Assembly (NCBI RefSeq): GCF_000805385.1
Contig: NZ_JTJW01000008.1
Span: 496,001-560,000, forward strand
DNA from: Mycolicibacterium setense
Lineage (GTDB): Bacteria; Actinomycetota; Actinomycetes; Mycobacteriales; Mycobacteriaceae
DNA: 64,000 bases
Direction: 5' to 3'
Shown here: in pieces, positions 1 through 8,648 of the stretch
How positions within the stretch are numbered: the stretch's first letter is position 1
Layout of the letters: each line of letters begins with the position of its first letter
Notes under the pieces: model-generated
Seen by the model: the letters and a program-made list of their open reading frames with translations, nothing else
What the model was told of the DNA's origin: nothing
The model's database searches: none
Translations under genes and position numbers: made by a program

Positions 1-1647
1 TTCGGACGAACCATCAGGTGCCCCATCACCTTTGGGGCCTTTCACAGACTCGGGCAGCGACCGCACCACCTCTGCGGCGGCCAGCTCGCGATCGGCCGCC
101 GACGTCCGAGACGCGAGCACCCACGTGTCCTTGGAACCGCCGCCCTGGCTGGAGTTCACCACCAGCGACCCGTCGGGCAACGCCACCCGGGTCAGGCCGC
201 CGGGCAGGACCCAGACGTCGTTGCCGTCGTTGACCGCGAACGGGCGCAGGTCCACGTGCCGAGGCGCCAGCGTGTTCCCGATCTGGGTGGGCACCGTGGA
301 CAACTGCATCACCGGCTGGGCGATCCAACCGCGCGGGTCATTGCGGATCTTCTTGCTGATCGTGGTCAATTCCTTGGCCGAGGCGTCCGGACCGAAAACG
401 ATGCCGTAGCCGCCCGAGCCCTCCACCGGTTTGATGACCAGTTCGTCGATCCGGTCGAGCACTTCCTCCCGTTCGGCGTCCAACCAACAGCGGTAGGTGT
501 CGACGTTCGCCAGGATCGGCTTCTCGCCCAGGTAGTACTGAATGATGGTCGGCACGTAGGTGTAGACGAGCTTGTCGTCCCCGACCCCATTGCCCACCGC
601 ACTGGAGATCACGACGTTTCCGGCGCGGGCCGCATTGAGCAGCCCGGCCACCCCGAGCACCGAGTCGGGACGGAACTGCATCGGGTCGAGGAAGGTGTCA
701 TCGATACGGCGGTAGATCACGTCGACCTGGCGCTCGCCCTCGGTGGTGCGCATGTAGACGGCGTTGTCGCGGCAGAACAGATCGCGGCCCTCGACCAACT
801 CCACACCCATCTGCCGGGCCAGCAGCGAGTGCTCGAAGTAGGCCGAGTTGTAGACGCCGGGGGTGAGCACCACGACGGTGGGGTCGGCGACGTTGGTGGG
901 TGCGGCGTTACGCAGCGCCCGCAGCAGGTGCGACGCGTAGTCGCCGACCGCGCGCACCCGATGGGTGGCGAACAGGTTCGGGAAGACGCGCGCCATGGTG
1001 CGCCGGTTCTCCATCACATAGGACACCCCCGACGGCGACCGCAGGTTGTCCTCCAGCACCCGGAAGTCGCCCTTGTCGTCGCGGATGAGGTCGATGCCGG
1101 CGACGTGGATGCGCACCCCGTTGGGCGGGACGATGCCGGCGGCTTCACGGTGGAAGTGTTCACACGACGTGACGAGGCGGCGCGGGATCACGCCGTCGCG
1201 CAGGATCTCCTGCTCGCCGTAGATGTCGTCGAGGTAGCACTCCAGTGCCTTGACCCGTTGCGTGATGCCGCGTTCCAGCCGCGACCATTCGGCCGCAGAG
1301 ATCACCCGCGGCACCAGGTCGAGTGGGAACGGTCGCTCCTGACCGGACAACGAGAACGTGATTCCCTGGTCGATGAACGCCCGGCCCAGCGCATCGGACC
1401 GCGATTGCAGTTCCCCGGCGTCGGACGGAGCAAGCTCGGCGAAGATGCCCTTGTACGGGCCGCGCACGTTGCCAGAGGTGTCGAACATCTCGTCGAAGGC
1501 CTGCGAGTACCGGCCCAGCCGGTTGTAACCGTCGAAGATGCCCTGATGTTTGGCACGTCGCGTCGAAGCGGCGCGCTGCCCGGCCGACCTCGACCCGTTC
1601 GGCTCGGCTGCTGGGGTACGGACGGATCTCGGGGTCACTCTCCTCAT
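1..1647 (-). CDS. Circularly permuted ATP-grasp protein, Rv2411c-like (C-terminal end cut by window)
   Basis: The frame is open from an ATG at 1647 to the left edge, giving 549 residues. The M. tuberculosis homologue Rv2411c has 551, so only the last few residues are missing. Conserved family blocks are visible: an N-terminal KHQGIFDGYNRLG, a central LEDNLRSPSGVSYVMENR, VLTPGVYNSAYFEHSLLARQ, and an ATP-grasp core with DELVIKPVEGSGGYGIVFGP. The family (DUF404/DUF407, type 2 permuted ATP-grasp) usually lies beside an alpha-E protein and a transglutaminase and may ligate peptides; its substrate is unknown. It is transcribed away from rpsT. A GTG a few codons downstream is an alternative start. 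Confidence 0.9.
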   Translation of the reverse strand, partial: MRRVTPRSVRTPAAEPNGSRSAGQRAASTRRAKHQGIFDGYNRLGRYSQAFDEMFDTSGNVRGPYKGIFAELAPSDAGELQSRSDALGRAFIDQGITFSLSGQERPFPLDLVPRVISAAEWSRLERGITQRVKALECYLDDIYGEQEILRDGVIPRRLVTSCEHFHREAAGIVPPNGVRIHVAGIDLIRDDKGDFRVLEDNLRSPSGVSYVMENRRTMARVFPNLFATHRVRAVGDYASHLLRALRNAAPTNVADPTVVVLTPGVYNSAYFEHSLLARQMGVELVEGRDLFCRDNAVYMRTTEGERQVDVIYRRIDDTFLDPMQFRPDSVLGVAGLLNAARAGNVVISSAVGNGVGDDKLVYTYVPTIIQYYLGEKPILANVDTYRCWLDAEREEVLDRIDELVIKPVEGSGGYGIVFGPDASAKELTTISKKIRNDPRGWIAQPVMQLSTVPTQIGNTLAPRHVDLRPFAVNDGNDVWVLPGGLTRVALPDGSLVVNSSQGGGSKDTWVLASRTSAADRELAAAEVVRSLPESVKGPKGDGAPDGSSE

Positions 1648-1774
1648 GGTGCCGCACCGGGCCGTGTTTCGCCGGGTCAACCGAGTAGCCCGTTTCGGCA
1701 GGCCAAAGGGCGGTTGGGGTGGTATGAGGCCGGAAAAACAACGCGTGGGCGGCCACCGCTTCGGCAGCGCCATT

Positions 1775-1804
1775 TTGGGAGTTCAGATGTCTCGCTGGTA
1801 CCCT
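1775..1804 (+). promoter_or_regulatory. Candidate rpsT promoter
   Basis: A -35-like TTGGGA (1775-1780) is followed after 18 nt by an extended -10, TGG-TACCCT (TG at 796-797 of the second kilobase; hexamer 1799-1804). Transcription would start near 1811 and give a leader of about 75 nt before rpsT. This is inferred from spacing and sequence only. Confidence 0.45.
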
Positions 1805-1884
1805 GAACAGTCGCTGCCCGCAGTGCGGGTGTGCGCACCCAGACTTCGGTAACCCCAGCTAGAGAACTACGAAGGAATTTTTAC

Positions 1885-2145
1885 GTGGCCAACATCAAGT
1901 CGCAGGAAAAGCGCATCCTCACCAACGAGCGTCGTCGGCTGCGGAACCAGTCGGTGAAGTCGTCGCTGCGTACGGCTGTGCGTAGCTTCCGCGAGGCCAT
2001 CGACGCGGGCGAGAAGGACAAGGCCGCCGAGTTGCTGGTGTCGACCAGCCGCAAGCTCGACAAGGCCGCCAGCAAGGGCGTCATCCACGCCAACCAGGCC
2101 GCCAACAAGAAGTCGGCCCTGGCCCTGGCCCTGAACAAGCTCTGA
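1885..2145 (+). CDS. rpsT: 30S ribosomal protein S20
   Basis: Encodes 86 residues, the same length as M. tuberculosis S20, beginning (M)ANIKSQEKRILTNERRRLRNQSVKS, a typical S20 N-terminus. The protein binds 16S rRNA early in 30S assembly. The GTG at 1885 is chosen because GAAGGAA (1871-1877) lies at ribosome-binding distance and because an upstream in-frame start would add an unconserved N-terminal tail. It is divergent from the ATP-grasp gene and convergent with holA, with only 21 nt between the stops. Confidence 0.97.
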   Translation: MANIKSQEKRILTNERRRLRNQSVKSSLRTAVRSFREAIDAGEKDKAAELLVSTSRKLDKAASKGVIHANQAANKKSALALALNKL

Positions 2146-2166
2146 TCCTTCAGTAATTCATCCGGT

Positions 2167-3129
2167 TCACCGGGTGGCGAGTTCCGCCACCCGGCGTACC
2201 GCTGTTTCGAGGGCGTAGTCGGCATCTGCCGCTGCGCCCTTTACGTCTGCATTGAGGGTGGCGACCACCCGCATGGCCTCGGCCACCGAGTCGCGTGACC
2301 ATCTGCGCGCCTGCTTCTGCGCCTTCTGCACCCGCCAGGGCGGCATCCCGAGCTCACCGGCCAGCCGGTACGGGTCCCCCGACAGCGGACCGACTCGTGC
2401 GATCGTGTGCACGGCCTCGGCCAGCGCGTCGGCCAACACCACCTGTGGTTCGCCCGCCAGCATCGCCCACCGCAGCGCTTCGGCGGCACCCGCGACATCT
2501 CCGGTGACGGCCTTGTCCGCGATGTCGAAGCCCTTCACCTCCGCCTTGCCGCTGTGATAGCGACGCACCGCGATGGCGTCCACCTCGCCGGCGGTGTCGG
2601 CCACCAGCTGTGAGCACACCGCGGCGAGCTCGCGGATGTTCGATCCGACCGCGTCGAGCACCGCGGTGACCGTGTCGTCGGAGACCTTCACCCGCAGTGT
2701 TCGGAACTCACCCCGCACGAAATCCGCGCGCTCGGCCGGCTTGGTGATTCGCGCACACGGATGCACCTGTGCACCAAGCTTTTTCAACTGATCAGCCAAG
2801 GCCTTGGCGCGCCCACCACCGGAGTGGATGACAACCAGCACCGTGCCGGGCGGCAGATCGGCTGCGGTCGAGGCGATCAGGGCCACGGCATCCTTACCCG
2901 CCTCGGCAGCGGCCTCCAGCACCACCATGCGTTCCTCGGCGAACAACGACGGGCTCAGCAGCTCGGCCAGCTCGCTGGTACTGACCTCCCCGGCGCGCAT
3001 CCGGTCCACCGGGACGTCGTCGGATCCCGCCTGTTGACGCAGCGCCCGCAGCACCGAGCCCACGGCTCGTTCGACCAGCAGTTCCTCATCGCCAAGGACC
3101 AGGTGCAGACCGTCGATCTGTTGACTCAC
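2167..3129 (-). CDS. holA: DNA polymerase III subunit delta
   Basis: 320 residues, matching Rv2413c in size and place. HolA is the clamp-loader subunit that opens the beta sliding clamp. The N-terminus reads (M)SQQIDGLHLVLGDEELLVERAV, and the rest fits the delta AAA-like fold, for example SLFAEERMVVLEAAAEAGKDA and PPWRVQKAQKQARRWS. The GTG at 3129 is chosen because the homologue begins there; the open frame runs 31 codons further upstream into comEC. It starts 13 nt after comEC ends, so the two may be cotranscribed. Its last codons contain the hairpin at 2170-2194. Confidence 0.95.
   Translation of the reverse strand: MSQQIDGLHLVLGDEELLVERAVGSVLRALRQQAGSDDVPVDRMRAGEVSTSELAELLSPSLFAEERMVVLEAAAEAGKDAVALIASTAADLPPGTVLVVIHSGGGRAKALADQLKKLGAQVHPCARITKPAERADFVRGEFRTLRVKVSDDTVTAVLDAVGSNIRELAAVCSQLVADTAGEVDAIAVRRYHSGKAEVKGFDIADKAVTGDVAGAAEALRWAMLAGEPQVVLADALAEAVHTIARVGPLSGDPYRLAGELGMPPWRVQKAQKQARRWSRDSVAEAMRVVATLNADVKGAAADADYALETAVRRVAELATR
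2170..2194. terminator. Hairpin shared by rpsT and the 3' end of holA
   Basis: CCGGGTGGCG (2170-2179) and CGCCACCCGG (2185-2194) form a perfect 10-bp stem with a 5-nt loop, 25 nt past the rpsT stop. It lies inside the last codons of holA (…RRVAELATR). There is no U-tract, as is usual for mycobacterial hairpin terminators. Confidence 0.55.
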
Positions 3130-3142
3130 GCCGATGATCGTG

Positions 3143-4753
3143 TCACGCCGACCCGACAGCTCCGACCACCTGGCCCGCCAGCGCCCAAGCCAACAGGCCG
3201 AACACCAGCACGGCCAGCCCACGACGCAGCCAGCGCAGCCGCCACAGCACGGTCAACGCGATGCCTGCCAGGGCCACGGACACCACACCGGCCAGCCCCG
3301 AGGGCGACGGCAGCGCGGCCGCGGGCAACGCCGAAGCCCACCGCGCCACGGAGAGCAGCCACCACAGCTCGGGCCCGGTAAACCGGATCAGCAGCTGCGC
3401 CCCGCCCGGCCAGATGACCGAACACACGGCAGCCGCCGTACCGAGAACAGTGATCGGCGGAATCACCCCGGCCACCGCAAGGTTGGCGGCTATCGCCACC
3501 AGGCTGACGGTTCCCGAGATCCCGGCCACCAGTGGGGCCGTGACCAATTGGGCCACCACCGCGACGCTCACCGCCGCGGCGACCGGGCGCGGCCAACCTC
3601 GACTCCGCAGCCGCGCCGACCACACCGGAGCCAGGACGACGATGCCTGCCGTCGCGCACACCGACAACGCAAACCCGACATCGACCGCGAGTTCGGGGGC
3701 CGCGATCATCAGCGCGATCACACTGGCCGACAGCGCAGGCACCGCTTGCCGCCGCCGATGGGTCAGCACCGCCAGCAGCGTCACCGCGCCCATCAGCGCG
3801 GCGCGCAAGACACTGGCCGAGGGCTGCACGACGATGACGAAGCCGACCAGCCCCGCGCCGGCCAGCACCACGGCCACCGTCGGACCGACCAACGCGGCGC
3901 TGAGCAGCAGCGCGCCACAGACGATCGTCACGTTCGCCCCCGACACCGCGGTCAGGTGTGTCAGGCCCGCTGTGCGGAACTGCGCCGTAGTGGTACTGGT
4001 GACCGCCGAGGTCTCACCGAGCACCAACGCGGGCAGCATGGCCGCCTGATCGACGGGCAGTACCGTCCGCGCGGCCTGAGCGAAGTCCGAACGTATCCGC
4101 GCGGCGACCCGCTGCACCGGCGACGACTCCCCCAGTGACGGCTGCCCCGACGCGCCCAGCACGGCCACGCTGAGATCCTTGCGGTCCGGACGTCGCACGG
4201 TCGCGCGAAACTGCACCGCGCGACCAGGACCGGCCTCACCGAACGACGACGGGCCGAACACCAGGACCCGCCCCGACATCGGCACCTGATCGACCCGTCG
4301 CAGAGAGGCGCGAAACATCACCCGGCCGCCGGTGACGGCGCGCGGGGTTTCGCCCGGAACCACCTCGACGCTGGCAGTGGAACCGTAGAGCCGAACCATC
4401 GGGTGATGCTCAACCTGGTGTACCCGCAGCCCGACCGCGACGGAGAAACCGAGCGCCACCGCTGCCACCGCCACAACCGCGGCCGCGGTGGGCCGATGAT
4501 CCGTGCGGTGCCTGCTTCCCCACCGCGCGGCCAGCCAGGCCATTCCCAGCGCGGCGAGGCCGACCACGACCGAGGCCCACGGACTCCACACGATTCCGGC
4601 CGCCGACACCGACCACGCGGTCAGAGCCGCTGGGACGATACGCAGATCCAGGGGCTGCCCCTCGGTCCACTCATCGCCATCCGGGCGGTCGCTGCCCGGC
4701 CCACACCCGTCCGAGCCGTCTGTGCCGGGACCGTCACGCCCGGACCAGCGCAC
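3143..4753 (-). CDS. comEC: ComEC/Rec2-family membrane protein lacking the nuclease domain
   Basis: About 536 residues with many hydrophobic segments. An N-terminal membrane/OB-like part is followed by the 'competence' core: PALVLGETSAV, TAGLTHLTAVSGANVTIVCG, and SVLRAALMGAVTLLAVLTHRR. ComEC forms the inner-membrane DNA channel in competent bacteria. The C-terminal metallo-beta-lactamase domain of full-length ComEC (about 750-800 residues) is absent, as in Rv2414c (514 residues). The GTG at 4753 is chosen because it overlaps the end of comEA by 20 nt; the frame stays open to 4795, so the start is uncertain. Natural transformation is not established for most mycobacteria. Confidence 0.9.
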   Translation of the reverse strand: MRWSGRDGPGTDGSDGCGPGSDRPDGDEWTEGQPLDLRIVPAALTAWSVSAAGIVWSPWASVVVGLAALGMAWLAARWGSRHRTDHRPTAAAVVAVAAVALGFSVAVGLRVHQVEHHPMVRLYGSTASVEVVPGETPRAVTGGRVMFRASLRRVDQVPMSGRVLVFGPSSFGEAGPGRAVQFRATVRRPDRKDLSVAVLGASGQPSLGESSPVQRVAARIRSDFAQAARTVLPVDQAAMLPALVLGETSAVTSTTTAQFRTAGLTHLTAVSGANVTIVCGALLLSAALVGPTVAVVLAGAGLVGFVIVVQPSASVLRAALMGAVTLLAVLTHRRRQAVPALSASVIALMIAAPELAVDVGFALSVCATAGIVVLAPVWSARLRSRGWPRPVAAAVSVAVVAQLVTAPLVAGISGTVSLVAIAANLAVAGVIPPITVLGTAAAVCSVIWPGGAQLLIRFTGPELWWLLSVARWASALPAAALPSPSGLAGVVSVALAGIALTVLWRLRWLRRGLAVLVFGLLAWALAGQVVGAVGSA

Positions 4754-5597
4754 GCAGTTTCTCCAGCCGCGCCGGGCCGATCCCGTCGACGTCACCGAGC
4801 TGATCGACGCTGTCGAACCGGCCGTGCGCGGCCCGCCAGGCCAGGATCGCCTCAGCAGTCACCGGGCCGACGCCGGGCAGGGTGTCGAGGTCTTCGGCAG
4901 TCGCGGTGTTGAGGTCCACCGGCCCCGCCGGCGCTCCGGCGGCGGGCGCTGTCGGCGCTCCGGCAGCAGGCCCAGTCGGGCCGTCGCGTTCCCCGGCGGC
5001 CGGAGCCTGGCCGGCGACCGAGCTGCCCATGGTCGCCGGTTGCCCCGGCGGCGCCTCGATGCCAACCACGATCTGTTCACCGTCACCGACCCGGCGGGCC
5101 ATGTTCAACCCGATCAGGTCGGCTCCGTCGAGCGGCCCGCCGGCGCCTTCCAGCGCATCGGCGATTCGCGCCCCGGGCTGCAGGGTCACCAACCCCGGTT
5201 TGTGTACCAAGCCCACCACGCTGACCACCACCGGACCCGCGGGCGCGGCGCCGGGCGGAGTTGGCGCGGCCGACGAAACCATCTGTACCGGTGGAAGATT
5301 CGCCGATGCGACCGGCGGCGGTTGCTGGCGGATGAGGGCGAATACGGTGACCAGAATCGCGAGTACTCCGACACCGGCCAACGCCAGCGCCCCGGCGCGA
5401 CCGGGATCGGCACGTACCGCAGCCAACCAACCCCGTCCGTCCCCCGGAGCCGTATCGGGCAGCCATCGCGACAGTGCACTCTCGGAGGCGGTGTCGCGGT
5501 CCGGGCTGCCATCACCCTCGGCGTCGGGATGCTCTCCGCCGTCGCCACCCCCGCCACCCAGGCGACGAAGCCGCTCCACCGACAATTCGGTACCCAT
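4734..5597 (-). CDS. comEA: ComEA-family helix-hairpin-helix DNA-binding protein
   Basis: 287 residues. A cytoplasmic N-terminus of about 70 residues is followed by one membrane segment (GALALAGVGVLAILVTVFAL). Next comes an SLBB-like domain (VVSVVGLVHKPGLVTLQPGARI), an Ala/Gly/Pro linker, and a C-terminal double helix-hairpin-helix beginning at VDLNTATAEDLDTLPGVGP (about residues 225-287). ComEA proteins bind DNA outside the membrane and pass it to ComEC, whose gene overlaps its 3' end. Equivalent to Rv2415c. Confidence 0.93.
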   Translation of the reverse strand: MGTELSVERLRRLGGGGGDGGEHPDAEGDGSPDRDTASESALSRWLPDTAPGDGRGWLAAVRADPGRAGALALAGVGVLAILVTVFALIRQQPPPVASANLPPVQMVSSAAPTPPGAAPAGPVVVSVVGLVHKPGLVTLQPGARIADALEGAGGPLDGADLIGLNMARRVGDGEQIVVGIEAPPGQPATMGSSVAGQAPAAGERDGPTGPAAGAPTAPAAGAPAGPVDLNTATAEDLDTLPGVGPVTAEAILAWRAAHGRFDSVDQLGDVDGIGPARLEKLRALVRA

Positions 5598-5688
5598 GCC
5601 CGCGACGGTAGGTGCGGGGCACGACGATTCCCGGTTCGCGGGCGTTCGGTAACGGCCGGCTGTGGATGAATCTCGGGCTGTGGAGTAC

Positions 5689-6480
5689 CTATCCCGCCGC
5701 GTTCGCGGAGGGCTGCTGGGGCGTGGCCCGTTCGAGGTAGCGCAGCAATTCCACCGGGAACGGAAGCACCACGGTGGAGTTCTTCTCGGCCGCGACTTCG
5801 ACGACGGTCTCCAGCAGGCGCAGCTGCAGCGCCGCCGGGTCGGCCGCCATCACTTCGGCGGCCGCGGCGAGCTTTTCGGACGCCTGCAGTTCGCCGTCGG
5901 CGGTGATCACGCGGGCCCGTCGTTCCCGCTCGGCCTCGGCCTGGCGCGCGATGGACCGCTTCATCGAATCGGGCAACACGACATCCTTGATCTCGACCCG
6001 GTCGATGTGGATACCCCAGCCCACAGCAGGGTTGTCGATGAGCAGTTCCAGGCCTTGATTGAGCCGTTCCCGGTTGGACAGCAGATCGTCCAGGTTGCTC
6101 TTGCCGATGATCGACCGCAGCGAGGTCTGCGCCACCTGGCCGATGGCCGACATGTAGTCCTGCACGTCGACCACTGCCCGTACGGGGTCGATCACGTTGA
6201 AGTAGATGACCGCATCGACCCGCACGGTGACGTTGTCGCGGGTGATGCCGTCCTGCGCGGGGACCGGCAGCGTGATGATCTGCATGTTGACCTTCTGGAG
6301 GCGATCGGCCACTGGTATGAGCATCGTCAGACCCGGCGGCCGGACGTTGTCCCTGACCCGGCCGAACCGGAAGACCACACCCCGCTCGTACTGCCTGACC
6401 ACGCGGAGGTTGTTCATACCGAGCCAGAGCACGGCGATGGCGGCGACCCCAACCGATGCGAGCGCGTAGAGCATGTCCAT
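5689..6480 (-). CDS. Slipin family (SPFH/band 7) membrane protein
   Basis: About 263 residues. An N-terminal membrane segment (LYALASVGVAAIAVLWLGM) precedes an SPFH domain with slipin signatures: VVRQYERGVVFRFGRVR, RPPGLTMLIPVADRLQKV, DAVIYFNVIDPVRAVVDVQDY and AQTSLRSIIGKSNLDDLLS. A helical region rich in AEAERERRARVI follows. Slipins form membrane-scaffold oligomers and usually pair with an NfeD protease; none is adjacent. The ATG at 6480 is preferred over the one at 6498 because GAGG lies 8-9 nt upstream. The gene occupies the place where M. tuberculosis carries eis. Confidence 0.9.
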   Translation of the reverse strand: MDMLYALASVGVAAIAVLWLGMNNLRVVRQYERGVVFRFGRVRDNVRPPGLTMLIPVADRLQKVNMQIITLPVPAQDGITRDNVTVRVDAVIYFNVIDPVRAVVDVQDYMSAIGQVAQTSLRSIIGKSNLDDLLSNRERLNQGLELLIDNPAVGWGIHIDRVEIKDVVLPDSMKRSIARQAEAERERRARVITADGELQASEKLAAAAEVMAADPAALQLRLLETVVEVAAEKNSTVVLPFPVELLRYLERATPQQPSANAAG

Positions 6481-6644
6481 GATCCGACCTCGATTCATGG
6501 CGTCCGCGGGACGTACCCGCCCCGCAATTCGATTGTGCGACGCCGGGGTGGCCGCCGCCAGGACGGGCCGGTGCCCTACCGCGAGTGAACAACTCCCCGA
6601 TAGTGTCTAGAGTCCAGCGCAGGGCTCAGTGACGGAGGCGAAAC

Positions 6645-7697
6645 ATGACCGCAGCGACCAGGCCGATCCGGGTCATCCAATGGACCACGGGCAACATCGG
6701 ACGGCGCTCGCTGCACGCGATCATCGGCCGCGACGACATGGAACTGGTCGGCGTGTACGCCTACGGCGCGGAAAAGGTCGGTGTCGACGCGGCCGAGCTG
6801 GCCGGCCGGCCCGAGCCCACCGGGATTCGAGCCACCAACAGCATCGAGGAGTTGATCGCGCTCAAACCCGACGCCTGCTGTTACAACCCCATCTGGCCCA
6901 GCGTCGACGAACTCGTCGCGCTGTTGGAGGCTGGGGTCAACGTGTGCTCCACCGCGGCCTGGATCACCGGTGGCAAGCAATCGCCGGAGGACCTGGACCG
7001 AATCCAGAAGGCTTGCCAGACCGGCAATTCCACGATCTTCGGCAGCGGCGCACACCCCGGCCTGACGAACATGATGGGCATGGTGCTGTCCAGCGCGTGC
7101 GAGAGCGTCGACGAAATCCGGATCACCGAGTCGGTCGACTGCGGCGTTTACGAATCGGCGGGGACCATGGCCGCGATGGGCTTCGGCAAAGACCCGGAGA
7201 CGCCGGGGCTGGCCGAGAGTGTGCGACTGGAAAGCGAGGTGTTCGCCGAGTCGGCCGCGATGATGGCCGACGCCATCGGCGCCGAGTTGGACCGGATCAC
7301 CTTCGACGTCCAGTTCACCGCGGCCACCGATGATTCCGATCTGGGCTTCATGACGATCCCCAAAGGCACGGTGGCCAGCGTGTACGGCTACCACCGCGGC
7401 TGGGTCGGCGACAAGAACGTGGTGAGCGTCGGATTCAACTGGATCATGGGCAATCACGTCACCCCGCCGAAGCCGGTGGCGCATGGTCACGTGATCCAGG
7501 TGTTCGGCGTCCCCAACATGCGCACCGTCGTTTACTGTCTGCCGTCGAAGGACTGGAGCGAGGTCAGCCTCAACGGGCTGGGCATGATCTACACCGCGCT
7601 GCCGGTCACCAACGCGGTGCCCGCCGTGGTGGCCGCACCGCCCGGAATCGTCACTCTCAAGGACCTGCCTCCGATCACGGGCCGGTTCGCCGGCTAG
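6645..7697 (+). CDS. DapB-fold NAD(P)H-dependent reductase (dihydrodipicolinate reductase-like)
   Basis: 350 residues. The N-terminal Rossmann motif IRVIQWTTGNIGRRSL and the following GVYAYGAEKVGVDAAEL, CCYNPIWP and NVCSTAAWITGG are typical of the mycobacterial family annotated as dihydrodipicolinate reductase-like or amino-acid/amine dehydrogenase-like. It is not the lysine-pathway dapB, which is shorter (about 245 residues). The substrate is unknown; an oxidoreductase acting on a lipid- or amine-type substrate is plausible. GGAGG lies 6 nt before the ATG. It is divergent from the slipin and convergent with degV. Confidence 0.85.
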   Translation: MTAATRPIRVIQWTTGNIGRRSLHAIIGRDDMELVGVYAYGAEKVGVDAAELAGRPEPTGIRATNSIEELIALKPDACCYNPIWPSVDELVALLEAGVNVCSTAAWITGGKQSPEDLDRIQKACQTGNSTIFGSGAHPGLTNMMGMVLSSACESVDEIRITESVDCGVYESAGTMAAMGFGKDPETPGLAESVRLESEVFAESAAMMADAIGAELDRITFDVQFTAATDDSDLGFMTIPKGTVASVYGYHRGWVGDKNVVSVGFNWIMGNHVTPPKPVAHGHVIQVFGVPNMRTVVYCLPSKDWSEVSLNGLGMIYTALPVTNAVPAVVAAPPGIVTLKDLPPITGRFAG

Positions 7698-7717
7698 CTC
7701 AGGGCTGCTGCCGCGAT

Positions 7718-7785
7718 CGCCGCGTCGTTTTCTACCTGGCGGCTGTGCCCGCTGTTGGTGCACAGCCCTGAGGTAGAAAGCGGCG
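7718..7785. repeat. Intergenic palindromic element / shared terminator
   Basis: Nested inverted repeat between convergent genes: CGCCGC/GCGGCG outermost, TTTCTACCT (7729-7737) with AGGTAGAAA (7771-7779), and GGCTGTGC (7741-7748) with GCACAGCC (7760-7767) around an 11-nt loop. The right half (CAGCCCTGAGGTAGAAAGCG) resembles half-elements at 62497-62517 and 62537-62558. Confidence 0.75.
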
Positions 7786-7800
7786 TCGGCCAAAAGACGG

Positions 7801-8646
7801 CTAGCTCGAAGCGTCCTCCACGGTGAGGCAGGCGCCCACCGCGCCGCCACCGACGTGCACCGCGAGCACCGAACCCATGTCCGTCACCGAGAGCGATTTC
7901 AGGTTCGGCAGCCGGTCGGTGAGCGCGGCAGCGATCTCCTCGGCTCCGTCCGGGTTGTCGACGTGGTGCACGACCACGTCCACAGCACCGTCGCCCGCCG
8001 CGACGGCGATCTGATCGACAAGGGCGGCATGCGCTTTCGATATCGTGCGGATGCGTTGCGAGAGCACCAGCCGGCCGTCGACATCAAGACGCAACAGCGG
8101 TTTGAGCGCCAGTGCGGTGCCCAGCCACGATGCCGCCGTACCGATCCGGCCGCTGCGCCGCAAGTTGTCGAGCCGGTGCACGACGATGAACGCCCGCCCG
8201 CGCGGTATCGCCGCCCGCGCCGCGGCCTCGACCACATCGAGCGGCTCGCCACGATGCGCCGCCTCGGCGGCGGCCAGGGCGACGAAGCCCACCCCCATGG
8301 CCGCCGCGCGCGAGTTCACCACCCGCACGGCCGGACCGATCTCACGGGCCGTTGCCGCCGCGGTGCTGTAAGTGCTCGAAAGTGCGGCCGAAATATGCAC
8401 TGCGACAACGCCGTCGCCATCGCTGTCCTCCAGCGCCTGCCGATACGTGTCGGCGAGGTCGGCGGGCGAGGCCGCCGAGGTCGTGACCCGCGGCAAGTCA
8501 TAGACTGCCGGCGGCATCGGATCGACGCCGTCGCGCCAGTCATTGCCGTCGTCGAGGATGTGCAACGGCACCTGCCGGATTCCCCACTGTTCACACAACT
8601 CGGGACGCAACCGCGACGTCGAGTCGGTCACCACCATGACCGCCAT
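7801..8646 (-). CDS. DegV family fatty-acid-binding protein
   Basis: 281 residues, close to Rv2417c (280). The N-terminus MAVMVVTDSTSRLRPELCEQWGI and the TTSAASPADLADTY motif (consensus T-S-x-x-S-P) are DegV hallmarks; the pocket holds a long-chain fatty acid. DegV/FakB proteins present fatty acids to FakA kinases; no FakA is seen here. The ATG at 8646 is chosen because it gives the canonical N-terminus and directly follows octT (stop at 8649). The open frame extends upstream inside octT without homology. Confidence 0.92.
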   Translation of the reverse strand: MAVMVVTDSTSRLRPELCEQWGIRQVPLHILDDGNDWRDGVDPMPPAVYDLPRVTTSAASPADLADTYRQALEDSDGDGVVAVHISAALSSTYSTAAATAREIGPAVRVVNSRAAAMGVGFVALAAAEAAHRGEPLDVVEAAARAAIPRGRAFIVVHRLDNLRRSGRIGTAASWLGTALALKPLLRLDVDGRLVLSQRIRTISKAHAALVDQIAVAAGDGAVDVVVHHVDNPDGAEEIAAALTDRLPNLKSLSVTDMGSVLAVHVGGGAVGACLTVEDASS

Positions 8647-8648
8647 CG

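Noticed and set aside
6645..7697. Assignment as lysine-pathway dapB
   Set aside because: The protein is about 100 residues longer than DapB and belongs to a distinct mycobacterial family with only the nucleotide-binding fold in common.
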